Shown here: positions 22,240 through 32,764 of the stretch, one piece after another
How positions within the stretch are numbered: the stretch's first letter is position 1
Layout of the letters: every line of letters starts with the position of its first letter
From: Siphonodentalium dalli
Taxonomy: Eukaryota; Mollusca; Scaphopoda; Gadilida; Siphonodentaliidae
Direction: 5' to 3'
DNA length: 64,000 bases
NCBI GenBank assembly: GCA_032622095.1
Contig: CP136067.1
Location: 96,030,707 to 96,094,706, forward strand
The notes under the pieces: generated by a model
Databases searched by the model: none
Told to the model about the DNA's origin: nothing
What the model saw: only the letters and a program-made list of their open reading frames with translations
Position numbers and translations under genes: made by a program

Positions 22240-22430
22240 GGAAAAAGTTAATGAATGGTGAAACACTGCTAGATTTAACACGATCTCATAACACGGATGA
22301 AATCTAAGAGTCAACGACCCATAGATGGAGCTTTTTGTTGTGGTGTAATATTTGCATCAAGGACGTGACTTAACATATTGATAGTATATTGATTAATTCA
22401 TGTGTTTCTGTTTCTGATGATAATTATGTA
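22240..22430 (+). repeat. Dispersed direct duplication, copy 1
   Basis: ATGGTGAAAC..TAGATTTAAC..GATCT..AACAC..GACCCATAGA..GGAGCT..GGTGTAATA..TTGCATCAAGGA continues to GTTTCTGTTTCTGATGATA and matches 23700-23890 at roughly 80 percent. Confidence 0.75.
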
Positions 22431-22567
22431 TTGTACTTGTAATGCTGTCACTTACATTTTTTTTTTTTTACGTTGGTCTGGAACCATAATAATAGTTGGG
22501 TAGTTACATTAAATTGACAATTAGTTTGTAATTTGATGCCACTTAAATGGACAGAACATGTTTGAAC

Positions 22568-22987
22568 CAAGCTTGAATTTAGTGTGCCTGACATTTGCAG
22601 AATGAGGTCTCCAGAGGGTGAATTTAGTGACACTATCCTGCAGTGGGTTAGCGTCACCAAATTCACCCTCTGGGGACCTCATTCTGCTTAGGCCTCAACT
22701 GCTATCAGATTGAAGTTGGTGATTTTCACCCATTGGGAATGGGCACCTTGATAATGTATTTTATCTTCCGCAAATCAGGGGATATAGAAACTCAACAGAA
22801 GGGAAAAAGTAACTAAAAGCAATGTTAATTTGAGAATATAGATACTTGCCAGAAGATGAGGCAAAATCAGAATGAGGTCCCAAAGGGTGAATTTGGTAAT
22901 TCTAGCCCGCCGTGCTGGATACCATCACTAAATTCACCCTCTGGGGACCTCATTCTGCAAATGTCAGACACACTAAATTCAGGCTTG
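22568..22987 (+). mobile_element. hAT-type MITE, long form
   Basis: It runs from CAAGCTTGAATTTAGTGTG to ACTAAATTCAGGCTTG, flanked by GTTTGAAC and GTTTCAAC (one mismatch). The middle carries the long-form segment (GGGGATATAGAAACTC, AATGTTAATTTGAGA). It shows that the long form transposes as a unit with its own 8-bp duplication. Confidence 0.85.
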
Positions 22988-23109
22988 GTTTCAACCTTCC
23001 AAGAATTATTTATGCAGAATATTTCCGACGAAAAAACATTGATAGAACACTGAATCTTTTTCCCATAATTTGCCACAAGATCTTTACGCAAGCAAATTAT
23101 AAGACACAG

Positions 23110-23400
23110 CAAGTTAGAAGAGCATCGCTAGGGCGTGGCAACAAAGGGCATTAACGCTGGTGAAAATTGGAATCCAAATTCGAACTTGACCAGTATTTTG
23201 GACTAGTAAACTCACATACCAATTTCATTCCATTCAGTTCAGACCATCTTAAGTCATCATCCGGAAACCAAAAGAGAACGGACGGATGGAGGGTACTACC
23301 AACATTAGAGGTTTATGGGCTAAGAATAAGAGCCCATAATATATACGATTTAGCTCTTAAACCCCAAATATTTGGTATGTCCAAGAATTGGACAAATTTG
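23110..23400 (+). repeat. Dispersed repeat, GGCGTGGCAACAAAGGGC family, copy 1
   Basis: AGAGCATCGCTAGGGCGTGG through ACTTGACCAGTATTTTGG and CATTCAGTTCAGACC matches 52985-53160. I recall the phrase CAAAGGGCCATAACTC as very common in mollusc DNA, which is one reason for the taxonomic guess. Confidence 0.65.
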
Positions 23401-23699
23401 AATCCATAGATTATGGGGAATTATAAACTATCATTTATTTAAGTTATTAGACCCTATGAAGGCATATGAGCACTAATTTAAATGGCTAAGGGGCTAATAG
23501 CCCATAAACCCAAATAGCCTCTGATCCTGGTCTGGAGCACTTTTACAGCCCATATACATCTAATGTTCACACGAACAGACCAATAACATACAGTAATAAG
23601 TCCCATTTAAAAAAAACTGGAATATAAAAAAAACATGTTTTTCATCGCTATATTGCCGAGTCAGAATAAAGTAAGAAGTTTGCCAAATATGGATGTCTA

Positions 23700-23890
23700 T
23701 ATCGATGGTGAAACCCAGGTAGATTTAACGTGATCTTGTAACACCGTGAAATCAAGGATTCAATGACCCATAGACGGAGCTATAGGTAGCGGTGTAATAC
23801 TTGTATCAAGGAGGTGATTTAACATATTGATTGGATATTGATTTAACCCAAGCGTTTGTTTCTGTTTCTGATGATAGTTTTCACCAATAT
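23700..23890 (+). repeat. Dispersed direct duplication, copy 2
   Basis: Partner of 22240-22430. The two flank the hAT-type element and the GGCGTGGC repeat, so this part of the intron was duplicated and then invaded. Confidence 0.75.
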
Positions 23891-24054
23891 TTTGTATTTA
23901 ACTGATATTGTATTATACATAATGTCTGGCTGATTCGATGTCACCTAGAGATAATGTTGTTGTTGGTTATTTTGTATTTAACTGATATTGTATTACACAT
24001 AATGTCTGGTTGATTCGATGTCACCTGGAGATAATGTTGGGTTGATTCGATGTC

Positions 24055-24474
24055 CAATCCTGCAAATAGTGTGTCTGTCATTTGCAGAATGAGGTCCCCA
24101 GAGGGTGAATTAAGTGATGCTACCCCGCACAGCGGCTTGCAAACCATATTCACCTTCTGGTGACCTCATTCACCTTAGGCCTCATCTTTTGGGAAGTATC
24201 TAGTCTCAAATTAACATAGTTTTTAGTTAATTTTTCCCTTCTGGGAAGTTTCTATATCCCCTAATATGCAGAAGATAAAATGCATAATCGAGGTGACTAA
24301 TCTGGGGAAACTTCAATCTGATCTTAGATCTCCCACAGCAGTTGAGGCCTAAGCAGAATGAGGTTCCCAGAAGGTGAATTTGGTGATGCTAGCCCGCATT
24401 GTGGGATAGCATCACTAAATTCACCCTCTGGGGACCTCATTCTGCAATTGACAGACACACTATTTGCAGGCTTG
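24055..24474 (+). mobile_element. hAT-type MITE, long form, middle inverted relative to 22568
   Basis: CAATCCTGCAAATAGTGTG at the left and ACTATTTGCAGGCTTG at the right. The middle segment reads TTCTGGGAAG..CCCCTAATATGCAGAAGATAAAATGC, the reverse complement of the orientation seen at 22.7 kb. Terminal duplication is unclear. Confidence 0.8.
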
Positions 24475-25049
24475 GATATTCCTCCTCCAAAATCATATGT
24501 ATATAATTTGGACGTTCAAACGTGCTACGTCCATTTGAGTCTGACTTTCTGACAGAAGTTTCGCCAAATAGAGATATTTATATCAAATGTTTAAGAGTCC
24601 TTTCATTATTCGTAAGGTGTTTACATTCTGTAGGTGGACATTATTGAAATATTGAACACCTGCGGTACTAATTTGCATAATTTGACCAACAAATCAATTA
24701 AAATCTGCATTTCAAATTTCGATGTCAGAGCCATATGTTCCCAATATGAATAGTTTAACATAGAAACATTCACACTGATTAACCTTAATAATGTGCAAAT
24801 TATTTTATGTTGATAGTTGATGCTGACCTTCATCAATAAAGTATTACATTTGGGGAGGGGGCAAGAAACTTGAATCATCGTTTATTATCATTTCTTCTGA
24901 TGTGATTGACCAATGTGTGAAATTATGCTGAAATAGTTTGTTTTAGTTAGTTCTAGTCATGTCATCATTGCTATATATAAGCTCAATGATCTCTGTTCAC
25001 CTGGGATGCTGAATAAAACCATTTTATGTATAACTGGCTTGAAGGTTAA

Positions 25050-25203
25050 CCCTTTCATGATGGGAGCTGCACTGGTTAAAGATTTTGTGCCAGTGCATTC
25101 TCTTATAGAGTGCATTCTCTTATATATGCGAGGCTCCCTATGGGAATGCATTAATTGACACCGGTTTTCGCAAAATTTCAGGAAGCTCCAGTCATAAATG
25201 GGA
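25050..25203 (+). mobile_element. TTAA/CCCTTT MITE (CATGA family), rearranged
   Basis: It has TTAA on the left and a degraded right end (CATAAATGGGATAA). The half-module TGCATTCTCTTATA is duplicated and the second lobe is lost. Confidence 0.75.
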
Positions 25204-25560
25204 TAACTGGCTTGAAGTTTAATAACCAGAAAAGAATGTACAGATGTACATGTTTAGCTTGAAGCATCAATGAAATATTCATCTTTAAATCTAAGGGAGC
25301 TAGCTCCATGAGAAATTGAATCAAAGCAATCCCAGGATGACCATTAAATAATGCATTAGGTTCAAAATCCACCCCAAGGCTAAAAGAAGGTACTGCATTG
25401 TCAGCATTCTATTATCTATATATAGCCTCACATGCTTCTAAATGCTCTGGTCAGCATTCATCATGGGATAGGTATTTTATTCAGGGGCATCTGAACCTGC
25501 AGAGGTCAAGAGGGCACAACTACCAAATAGGGCACTTATTTAGTCTGGGTGATGGATTAA

Positions 25561-25688
25561 CCCTTTCATGATGGGAGCTACGCTGGTGCAGCATTAAAAA
25601 TCATGTGCCAGTGCATTCTCTTATATATGCGAGTCTCTCACAGGCACAGGGTTTTCGCAAAATTTCAGGAAGCTAGTCATGGAAGGGT
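25561..25688 (+). mobile_element. TTAA/CCCTTT MITE (CATGA family), short copy
   Basis: One hairpin module is reduced to a single arm: GTGCCAGTGCATTCTC..GCGAGTCTCTCACAGGCACAG. The right end is GTCATGGAAGGGTCAA. Confidence 0.8.
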
Positions 25689-25782
25689 CAAAAGCTGATT
25701 AGAAAAATTATTGCTACTGTTGGTCAATGAATCGCAGTATTGGTAGTACATATGAACACCAAACAATAATTGTCTTCTTTAA

Positions 25783-26175
25783 CCCTTTACCCAACAGAAG
25801 GGCCCTGTGCCAATGCATTCTCTTATATATGCGAGTCGACCATAAGTCGCCTCGCATATATAAGAGAATGCATTGGCTTAACAAATTAAAAATTATAAAA
25901 TTGTTAAAGAATGTAAGAAAAAATGGTAAAAAGTGTTAAAAAAAGATTTTTTTTTATGCCAATGCATTCTCTTATATATGCGAGGCGACCTATGGTCGAC
26001 TCACATATATAAGAGAATGCATTGGCACAGGGCATAATTGTAACTATCACAATGTGGTCAAGGAGCCGGTTCCAATGATATCCATATTTGTATGGTTCTA
26101 TTGAGACAGACCGAAGATATTTTAGGCTGTTGAAGCTTTATTTGGCCGGTTTTGGCCGTTTTGTTGGGTAAAGGG
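25783..26175 (-). mobile_element. TTAA/CCCTTT MITE, ACCCAACA family
   Basis: Same element as 10860-11251 but in opposite orientation, with the GGCC-rich segment at the right. TTAA on the left, TTAT on the right. Both hairpin modules are intact. Confidence 0.85.
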
Positions 26176-26569
26176 TTATTAGGTATTAGAGAGTTGCTGT
26201 ATGACTGACGCCTAATATAGAAGCAATTGGGTTTGTGGATATGAGAAACACATGCCGGGATATAGACACATCAAATGGGTTGTAGACATGTAGTGTGACC
26301 CACTAATAAAAGTCAGGAGTCTGGTTGGACCATGCTGCATGTATACATGTTAACAAAATGATTGAGAATTGAGAAGTGAAAGGCATGGATGGCCTTCACA
26401 GTGGGCAGTGCTGTTAAAATATTCACTTCCATTAAAACTGCCATAAACAGAAAGAATATTAAAATATAAGACAGACTTTTTTCTTATACCAATCATAATA
26501 TCACATAAATAGTATGTTATTGTCAAGTTCATATGCTTCATTATGTAAACAAAAGCCAATAAAGTTATT

Positions 26570-26990
26570 AAGTCAGACAGAATTTTCTAAGTCAAAATAA
26601 GTCGAAAATGAGGTGTAATATTTCGAAAAACAGTCTGAGCCAATCCCTAGCCGCATCATGTAGAGAGGGTATTGTGAGAAGCATGTATACCAAAAATTAT
26701 TGAAATTTGTTCATATTTGTTAAAGTTATTAAGTCGGACAGAATTTTCTAAGTCAAAATAAGTCGGACCAAACCGCAATTAGCATCATGCGGAGAGACCG
26801 TCCTAAGGAGATTGCATACAAAATATTATTGAAATCGGTTCATAGTTGTTCGAGTTATGAGGTCAGACGGACGGACGGACAAACAGACGGAGAAAACGTG
26901 ACGGACAGGCGGATGGACGGACGGACGGACAGACGCAGTCAATCCAGTATACCCCCCATTTTCTTCGAAAGTGGGGGAATAAAAATGTTA
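26570..26990 (+). repeat. Two diverged ~165-bp units ending in a GACG-rich tract
   Basis: AGTTATTAAGTC(A/G)GACAGAATT..TAAGTCAAAATAAGTCG appears twice, each followed by a GCATCATG(T/C)(A/G)GAGAG..ATTGAAAT segment. The end is (GACG)n then TATACCCCCCATTTTCTTCG..GTGGGGGAATAA, a small hairpin. The same style of ending closes the arrays at 52.0 and 53.3 kb. Confidence 0.7.
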
Positions 26991-27332
26991 TAGAAACTGG
27001 CTTTTGTTTACATAACAAAGTGTAGAAACTTGACAATAACATACTACTTACATGATATTTATGATTGGTATAATAATAAAATATGTATATATTTTTTAAT
27101 TCTTTCTTTTAGTGGCAGTTTGAATGGGTGTGACTATTTTAACAGCATACCAACCACAAAGGCCAGCAGTGCCTTTAAAGCATAATAAATCATAAGAAAT
27201 AATTTTGGTGGGGTGCAGTCTATGGAATTTAGGAAGTGCAGGGCTATAATGTTAATCTAGGTGCAGTGACACTTGGGAGATGTGCTGGGATATGGAACAT
27301 GTACAGCATGTCAAAAAATCACAATAAAACTA

Positions 27333-27429
27333 CAGAAATGCTCTAATTAATCGACCTCTTGACCACAGCAGAATTATGTTACCCATAATTATGCTGTGGT
27401 TAAGAGGTCGATTAATTAGAGCATTACTG
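27333..27429 (+). mobile_element. pogo-type MITE, minimal 97-bp form
   Basis: CAGAAATGCTCTAATTAATC at the left and GAGCATTACTG at the right with TA on both sides, but almost all of the hairpin centre is gone (GCAGAATTATG|TTACCCATAATTATGC). It shows that the ends plus ~48-bp arms are enough to survive. Confidence 0.85.
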
Positions 27430-27544
27430 TACTTGTCACTCAGGAGCGTGTTTATAGTATGAGTCCATCAAGAGCTCCATCTCAATTAGAATTTTGATAC
27501 GTGTTGACTGTTGCTGTTCTTCCTTTGGCTGATTGATGATTAAT

Positions 27545-27830
27545 CAATTCAATTTAGATTGATTGATTGATTGGGTTTAATGTTGCTTTCAGCAACTAAG
27601 GCCATATCATGACATTGCCAGTTTTAGTGGTGGAGGAAATCCACACACTTATGGCTAATCTAACAGTGATTTCAAGGGCTGATAAACTTGTCCACCATGT
27701 GCGAGTAACTGGCAACTCCACCAGATTACAAAGTCCAAGATGAAAATATGTGGATTTGAACCCATATCGCCAGCGCTCGAGGGTGAGATGGCTTGGAGTT
27801 GTACCCCTTACCGAGTGAGCCACGGACTGC
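27545..27830 (-). mobile_element. tRNA-derived SINE
   Basis: Read on the minus strand it begins with a head whose A box (GGCTCACTCGGTAAGG) and B box (GGGTTCAAATCC) are those of a tRNA gene, spaced as in a class II tRNA, then a ~150-bp body and a tail of CAAT repeats near 27565. The 3' part (AGTTGCTGAAAGCAACATTA, then AACCCAATCA) resembles the conserved 3' domains of mollusc SINEs; that link is from memory. The head is cut by the pogo-type MITE at 27832. Related copies lie at 43015-43245 and 28808-28893. Confidence 0.75.
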
Positions 27831-27831
27831 T

Positions 27832-28017
27832 AAACCACAGCAGAATTATGGGTAACTTTTCAGGATTTAGTCCGAAATATGGCTTGTTGCCATTCATTGG
27901 AAAGCTTTCACTGAGAGCTTTCTGATGAATGGCAACAAGCTGTATTTCCGACTAAATCCTGAAAAGTTACCCATAATTCTGCTGTGGTTAAGGAGTTGAT
28001 TATTTAGGGCATTACTG
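27832..28017 (+). mobile_element. pogo-type MITE, left end missing
   Basis: It starts at CTAAACCACAGCAGAATTAT, fused to the SINE head, and ends normally at GGGCATTACTG-TA. Confidence 0.8.
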
Positions 28018-28307
28018 TACTTGTCATAAGTATTTAGTATAAAAGGGTTAAACGATTAATTGAACATGAATTAATAATAAATAATAATAATAGGTAGTCA
28101 GTAGTTCAATCAGACAACAGTGGCTTGTTCTGACTTCAGAAAACAGATGAAAACAGCATAGGCAGTTATTAACACTGTTAATAATAGAGTGACTCCCCTT
28201 AGAGTGTAGTTCCTTGAATCCAATTCAATGGCTTCATGAGTTTTATTAGTTAAGCGTTTTCTTCTTGGAAATATTGTGATATCTGATATCGTGTCTGGGT
28301 AATTTAA

Positions 28308-28767
28308 CCCTTTATATACTAAATACTCATTGAAAAGTAGTTCCCTTAGGAAACTTTCAGAATACAGTAATGCCCTAAATAATGGACTCCTTAACCACAG
28401 CAGAATTATGGGTAACTTTTCAGGATTTAGTCAGAAATATGGCTTGTTGCCATTCATCGGAAAGATCCCAGTGAGAGCTTTCCGATGAATGGCAACAAGC
28501 CATATTTCCAACTAAATCCTGAAAAATTACCCATAATTCTGCTGTGGTTAAGGAGTCAATTATTTAGGGCATTAATGTAGGTCGGTTTATTGGACTTATT
28601 ATCCGAACATTTCCCACCAATGAATATGAATCATTCTGCTCTTGTATTATGTTTTTTTCTGTCTGTCTTCAGCTTTTATTATCTATACACCCCTCAAATT
28701 GAATAATAGACCATTCCAATGTAAAGTTTTATAACTGAATGGGATAATCCATTTAGTATAGAAAGGT
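28308..28767 (+). mobile_element. TTAA/CCCTTT MITE (CTTTACT family) interrupted by a pogo-type MITE
   Basis: Left end CCCTTTATATACTAAATACT, right end TTAGTATAGAAAGGT, with TTAA at both sides (28304-28307, 28768-28771). It is intact apart from the insertion at 28365-28577. It carries the empty site for the hAT insertion seen at 18078. Confidence 0.8.
28365..28577 (+). mobile_element. pogo-type MITE nested in a TTAA element
   Basis: 213 bp, TA on both sides, one mutated right terminal base (GGGCATTAATG). Confidence 0.85.
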
Positions 28768-28807
28768 TTAACAAATATTTCTGAGTGAAAACTGAATCAA
28801 ATTGTAA

Positions 28808-28893
28808 AACAGGGGCTGCATGGCTCAGTCAGTAAGGGGTACAACTCCAAGCCATCTCGCCCTCAAGCGCTGGCGATAAGGGTTCAAATCCAC
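28808..28893 (+). mobile_element. SINE head (tRNA-like promoter) only
   Basis: GCTGCATGGCTCAGTCAGTA and GATAAGGGTTCAAATCC give clear A and B boxes on the plus strand. The body is absent: after CCACATG the sequence passes into the right end of a CATGA-family MITE. It shares the core CCAAGCCATCTCRCCCTC with the 27.8- and 43.2-kb copies. No folded tRNA with an acceptor stem is apparent, so it is not a tRNA gene. Confidence 0.7.
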
Positions 28894-28935
28894 ATGTTTT
28901 CACAAAATTTCAGGAAGCTCCAGTCATGGAAGGGT
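28894..28935 (+). mobile_element. TTAA/CCCTTT MITE (CATGA family), right-end stub
   Basis: Only TTTTCACAAAATTTCAGGAA through GTCATGGAAGGGTTA remains, joined to the SINE head. Confidence 0.7.
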
Positions 28936-28999
28936 TACAGATTGTTCGGCGAAACTAATGAATCAATGAGAGCTTTGCACTCAAATATGAGTGAGATCA

Positions 29000-29230
29000 A
29001 TTTTTATGATATCACTAAATGTATGTATGATGTATCACTACGGTAAATCAAATATATGATATCACTAAATCAAATATATGACATCATAGAACATTAGTCA
29101 TTTAGTGATATCATAAAATATTTAATGATATTATAAAATTACTGATATCATATTTTATTTTGTGATACCATATATTTGATTATGTGATATCATATATTAA
29201 TTTAATTAATTATTGATATCACTAAATAGC
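29000..29230 (+). repeat. GATATCA-rich palindromic cluster
   Basis: TGATATCACTAAAT, its reverse complement ATTTAGTGATATCA and variants occur about ten times in 230 bp on both strands. The cluster can fold in many registers. Confidence 0.75.
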
Positions 29231-29433
29231 AAATAAATAGAAGAACAGCACTCCATAGAAATAAAAAACCCTCTTCTTGGTCTGTACAGTTTATCAATAT
29301 ATATTTACATATAGCCCATCTGTGTCACCCTAAATTGTGGTCGGTGATGGTCAACTGCCAATTGGGACACCCGTTTCATATCCCATTAACACACAGACCC
29401 CTGTTCCCTAATAACAAACAGACCATAACACTA

Positions 29434-29560
29434 GCTGTGCAATAAATGCAGTAACCACCCAAATACTAACCAGACACTTGTTGCTTCAATGCATGATTTG
29501 CTAGCTGTGTAATAAATTCAGTAACCACCCAATACTAACCAGACTGTTGTTGCTGTTGCA
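29434..29560 (-). repeat. ~69-bp tandem duplication across the exon 3 donor
   Basis: GCTGTGTAATAAATTCAGTA, ACCACCCAATACTAACCAGA and the first bases of the Gln tract at 29502-29560 are repeated as 29434-29480. The duplication copies the splice donor (minus GTTAGT) at 29470-29465, 69 nt downstream of the first. Confidence 0.8.
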
Positions 29561-29866
29561 TGGCCTGTTGCTGTTGTTGATAAGCTAATTGCTGTTGTTG
29601 TTGTTCGTAAGCTTGCTGTTGTTGTTGTTGTTGCTGAAGCAACGCTTGTTGCCTTTGTTGTTCCTGTAGCGCTTTCTGTTCTTGCAAAGCTTGTTGTTGC
29701 TGTAGTGCTTGCTGGTGCTGATAAGCTTGTTCTTGCTGATAAGCTTGTTGCTGTTGGTAGGATGGTGGTTGTGGGGAGGAGGGTTGGTGCTGGATGGGTA
29801 TTTGTGTAGGTTGTGCTTGTATAGAGTGCTGTAAAACTGGCATACCTCCTACATTACTGGACATCT
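29540..29866 (-). CDS. Exon 3: glutamine-rich exon
   Basis: The acceptor is TGTTTTGTTTTGCAG before AGATG; the donor is CAGTCTG before GTTAGT. In frame with its neighbours it encodes (E)MSSNVGGMPVLQHSIQAQ and then about 80 residues dominated by Gln, with regular Ala and Tyr (QQQALQEQKALQEQ, QAYEQQQQQLAYQQQQQ). CAA and CAG are mixed, which slows repeat expansion. Gln/Ala/Tyr-rich tracts usually act as disordered or coiled-coil interaction segments. At 327 nt the exon begins and ends in phase 1, so skipping it keeps the frame (exon 2 to exon 4). If the first donor were missed, the frame meets TAG two codons later. Confidence 0.85.
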
Positions 29867-30798
29867 CTGCAAAACAAAACAGAATAAATGAGTTTTATTA
29901 CAAGCCTCTCGATGAAAACCTTCGATCTTGGATCTCAAGAGTGTTTATAAATAATAAATAAATAACAGTTTTGTTTAGCGTAAAATCCACCGAAGTGCTC
30001 TAAAACGCTTGACATGTTAAACATAAAATACAATTGCAAATATAAGACATAATTATGGACATCAACAAAAATGTAGAACTATAAGTAAGACGTTACTAAG
30101 AAATACAAAAGCGCATAAAATTACAAATCGAAAAAAATATTAAAAAGTTACTGGTAAATTGGGGGTGATAACATGCTAACAAATGCTAACAGCGAAAAAA
30201 AGGGGGTAAAATGGCGAACGGGGAACAAGCTAAAAATAACATGAAAAGGGGGGTAAAATGGGGGAAAATCGGGAAACGAGTAAAATATTGATGAGACTTA
30301 GGTGCTTAATTAGTGATCCAAATAGTATATAAGATTTTGCATTAGTATTTTTTTGGTTTTGTTTTTTTGTTGGTATTTTAAGATAAAAATATAAACAGTT
30401 ATCAAAGACATATGTACACGAGTTAAGTTCAGCTGGTGTTTTTCTTGGTTGATGCGCATGACATTAGCTTTCACCTGGTATAGCCTGGAACACCCTAGCT
30501 GACCAAGGCTACTCGCTAATGTGCTTATGGGACTTCTTCTTTAGTTGTAATTCCAAGTTTTTGAATGCTTCTTGGAATAAGAATGCGCATGACGTTAGCT
30601 GTTTCCAGCTGTTGAGAACGCACATTTCATACGGAAAGAGAAGGTAGACATGCATTGATAACGGGCCAGGAATAGAGATTGATATATGCCCGGATTGCAA
30701 GGAACCAGTTCCAGGAAAGTTTAGAGGCCAGGAACTGGGAACCCGGAACAATCCCATTCCCTGTCATGTCGGATACTCAGAATTAAAAGTGAGAAATT

Positions 30799-31037
30799 TG
30801 CGAAAACCCTGTGCCAAGGCATTCTCTTATATATGCAAGTCATATGAAGCCTCACATATATAAGAGAATGCATTGGCCTGACAATATTTACCTTGACCTT
30901 GTAAGCCAGTGCATTCTTATATATATGCGAGGTTCCCTACTGGAGACTCACATATATAAGGACTGCACAGGCACAAGATCTTTATTGCTGCACAGGATCT
31001 TTATTGCTGCAACAGCGCAGCTCCCGTCATGAAAGGG
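30799..31037 (-). mobile_element. TTAA/CCCTTT MITE (CATGA family), reverse orientation
   Basis: It ends at the right with CGTCATGAAAGGG-TTAA and contains two hairpin modules with the TTACCTTGACCTTGTAAGCC spacer. The 16-bp CACA(A/G)GATCTTTATTG piece is duplicated. The left terminus (CCAGTCATGG..) is missing. Confidence 0.8.
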
Positions 31038-31114
31038 TTAACCATGACAGATTGAGGAGGTGGAAAATAGTTGAGAATTGTTGATTGGTACAGTTCTGAT
31101 CAGTACCATGGGTA

Positions 31115-31290
31115 GGCGCGCTCAAAACAAACTGTCATATTTGCAGAGTGCAATACACTCAAAACAAACTGTCATATTTGCAGAGTGCAGATACACTCAA
31201 AACAAACTGTCATATTTACAGAGTGCAGATGCGCTCAAAACAAACTGATATTAACAGAGTGCAGGTGCGCTCAAAACAAACTTTGATATT
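31115..31290 (+). repeat. ~39-bp minisatellite, 5 units
   Basis: (G/A)CACTCAAAACAAACTGTCA followed by TATTTGCAGAGTGCAGAT is repeated with increasing divergence to the right. Confidence 0.9.
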
Positions 31291-31379
31291 TTGACAATGA
31301 CACATTACTTCCAGCTTTAAATACTTTTTTTTTTCGACAAGAAAACTGTGCTACACATCTATAAGAGCTTCCACTTTCC

Positions 31380-31710
31380 AATGTTATATATAATATATAA
31401 ATAAGTGCAAAAATCTATTTTAGCTGTAACACTTAATTGTTGAGTTATTATTTGCATTATACAAAAAATTATTTTAAATGAATGGAACGTTCTAGTAACA
31501 GTACCGCATTTACCGGTGTAACAGTACATCTGTTACTGGTGTATGCAATATAGGCTATATAAATATGTGCAAAAACTAATTGTAGCTATAACACTAAATT
31601 GTTTAGCTATATATGTATTAATGAAAAAAATATTTCTAAATGAATGGAACATTCTAGTAACAGTACCGCTGATACCGGTGTAACAGTACCGCTGTTATTG
31701 GCACTAACTA
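31380..31710 (+). repeat. Two-copy ~175-bp direct repeat
   Basis: ATATAAATA(A/T)GTGCAAAAA..AGCT(G/A)TAACACT(T/A)AATTGTT and AAATGAATGGAAC(G/A)TTCTAG TAACAGTACCGC occur in the same order twice. The GTAACAGTACCG..CCGGTGTAACAGTAC core is itself repetitive. Confidence 0.8.
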
Positions 31711-32181
31711 GACACCGCTAACCACCCACCTGATAGTTAGAAGAGGAAGTAACACAATCCGAAAATAAATCCAAAGAATTACACCTTTGATTGAGAGGTC
31801 GAAAATAAACAAAACAAACAAACACTGGTCGGTTATTTTTATGTAAGGACAGTGATAACTAAACACCCGACTGATAACAGGCTTATGATGTTATATGTTA
31901 GTCCGCAGATAGTCAGGTGGCTGTACCTCCCCCGTACATACACAGGTGATGACTAAAGACCACATACCCCAGACGCTCCAACAGATAATTGTCTGCTGTT
32001 TAGTTTTTTTCGTTTTGCACCCAACATCTTTATTAATGTGGGAGTATAAATAGCTATTCCATGCCGCCTTCTGTCAACACAATAGTTCCTGGTAATGTAT
32101 CGTTAAACGCTCCATGATCATTTTATGAGTTTTGCAACGGTCTCTTGAGTATTCTCAAAGAAGATGATTTTCAAATGACTA

Positions 32182-32287
32182 CTGTAAAGCTCTAAATAAT
32201 CGACTCCTTAACCACAGCAGAATTATGGGTAACTTTTCAGGATTTAGTTGGAATTATGGCTTGTTGCCATTCATCGGAAAGCTCTCA
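32182..32287 (+). mobile_element. pogo-type MITE, left half only
   Basis: It breaks exactly at the hairpin turn (GGAAAGCTCTC), as do the copies at 33362, 45943 and 47872. Confidence 0.8.
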
Positions 32288-32764
32288 ACATCGCGACTCA
32301 GATGTAACATATTTTCCATTTCCACATTATACAATAACATGTTTTTCATTTATTTGGGCGTTCACCATGCCCATGTATACAGGGCCGTGGCCACACACAC
32401 AGAAACCCTTTAGAATAACACATACATCTAAGCATGTGGCCATAAGCTCCGTGGTTTGATTTACATCCTCCACATGATTGCTTTAAAGAAAACTCATTCA
32501 ATTCTTTTAGGATGTGTCCTTTGATGTCTAGTGATATGTAAAACATGCCTTGGTTGGTATAGCTATCAATATCTGTCAATGTCATCATTTTAGACCAACT
32601 GTTTTGGCAGAGTAAGCGTACATATAGTTAGTAATTACTTGGACAAAAGATATTTTTCCTATGCCTTGCTGGTGTCTGTACGTCATACAACAATGATATG
32701 TGCATATGCAGATTTAATTTAGGTGTAATTGGCGATATTGACGCCATGCTTGCACTAAGTTTCA

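Larger units (their letters stand above)
25541..26175 (+). repeat. 635-bp segmental duplication, copy 1
   Basis: It covers two MITEs and the ~95 bp between them, including AAAGCTGATTAGAAAAATTA and GGTCAATGAATCGCAGTATT. It is nearly identical to 41010-41633. Since the non-repetitive spacer is shared, the pair moved as a block. Confidence 0.9.
15305..29539 (-). other. Intron 3 (14.2 kb), containing the alternative first exon
   Basis: It lies between the Gln-rich exon and the 49-nt exon. It holds the alternative promoter and first exon at 18.7-18.9 kb, many MITEs, a SINE at 27.5-27.8 kb, and several decayed tandem repeats (20.9, 21.7, 22.2 versus 23.7, 26.6 and 29.0 kb). Stretches such as 19.4-20.4 kb and 24.5-25.0 kb contain nothing I can name. 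Confidence 0.7.

Noticed and set aside
22856-23053. Many short frames with EGEFGDASPLCG / NSPSGDLILQM peptides across the window
   Set aside because: They come from the lobes of the hAT-type palindromic MITE and appear in both orientations, as expected for a palindrome.
28808-28893. Possible tRNA gene
   Set aside because: A and B boxes are clear, but I could not pair a 7-bp acceptor stem, and relatives at 27.8 and 43.2 kb are SINEs.
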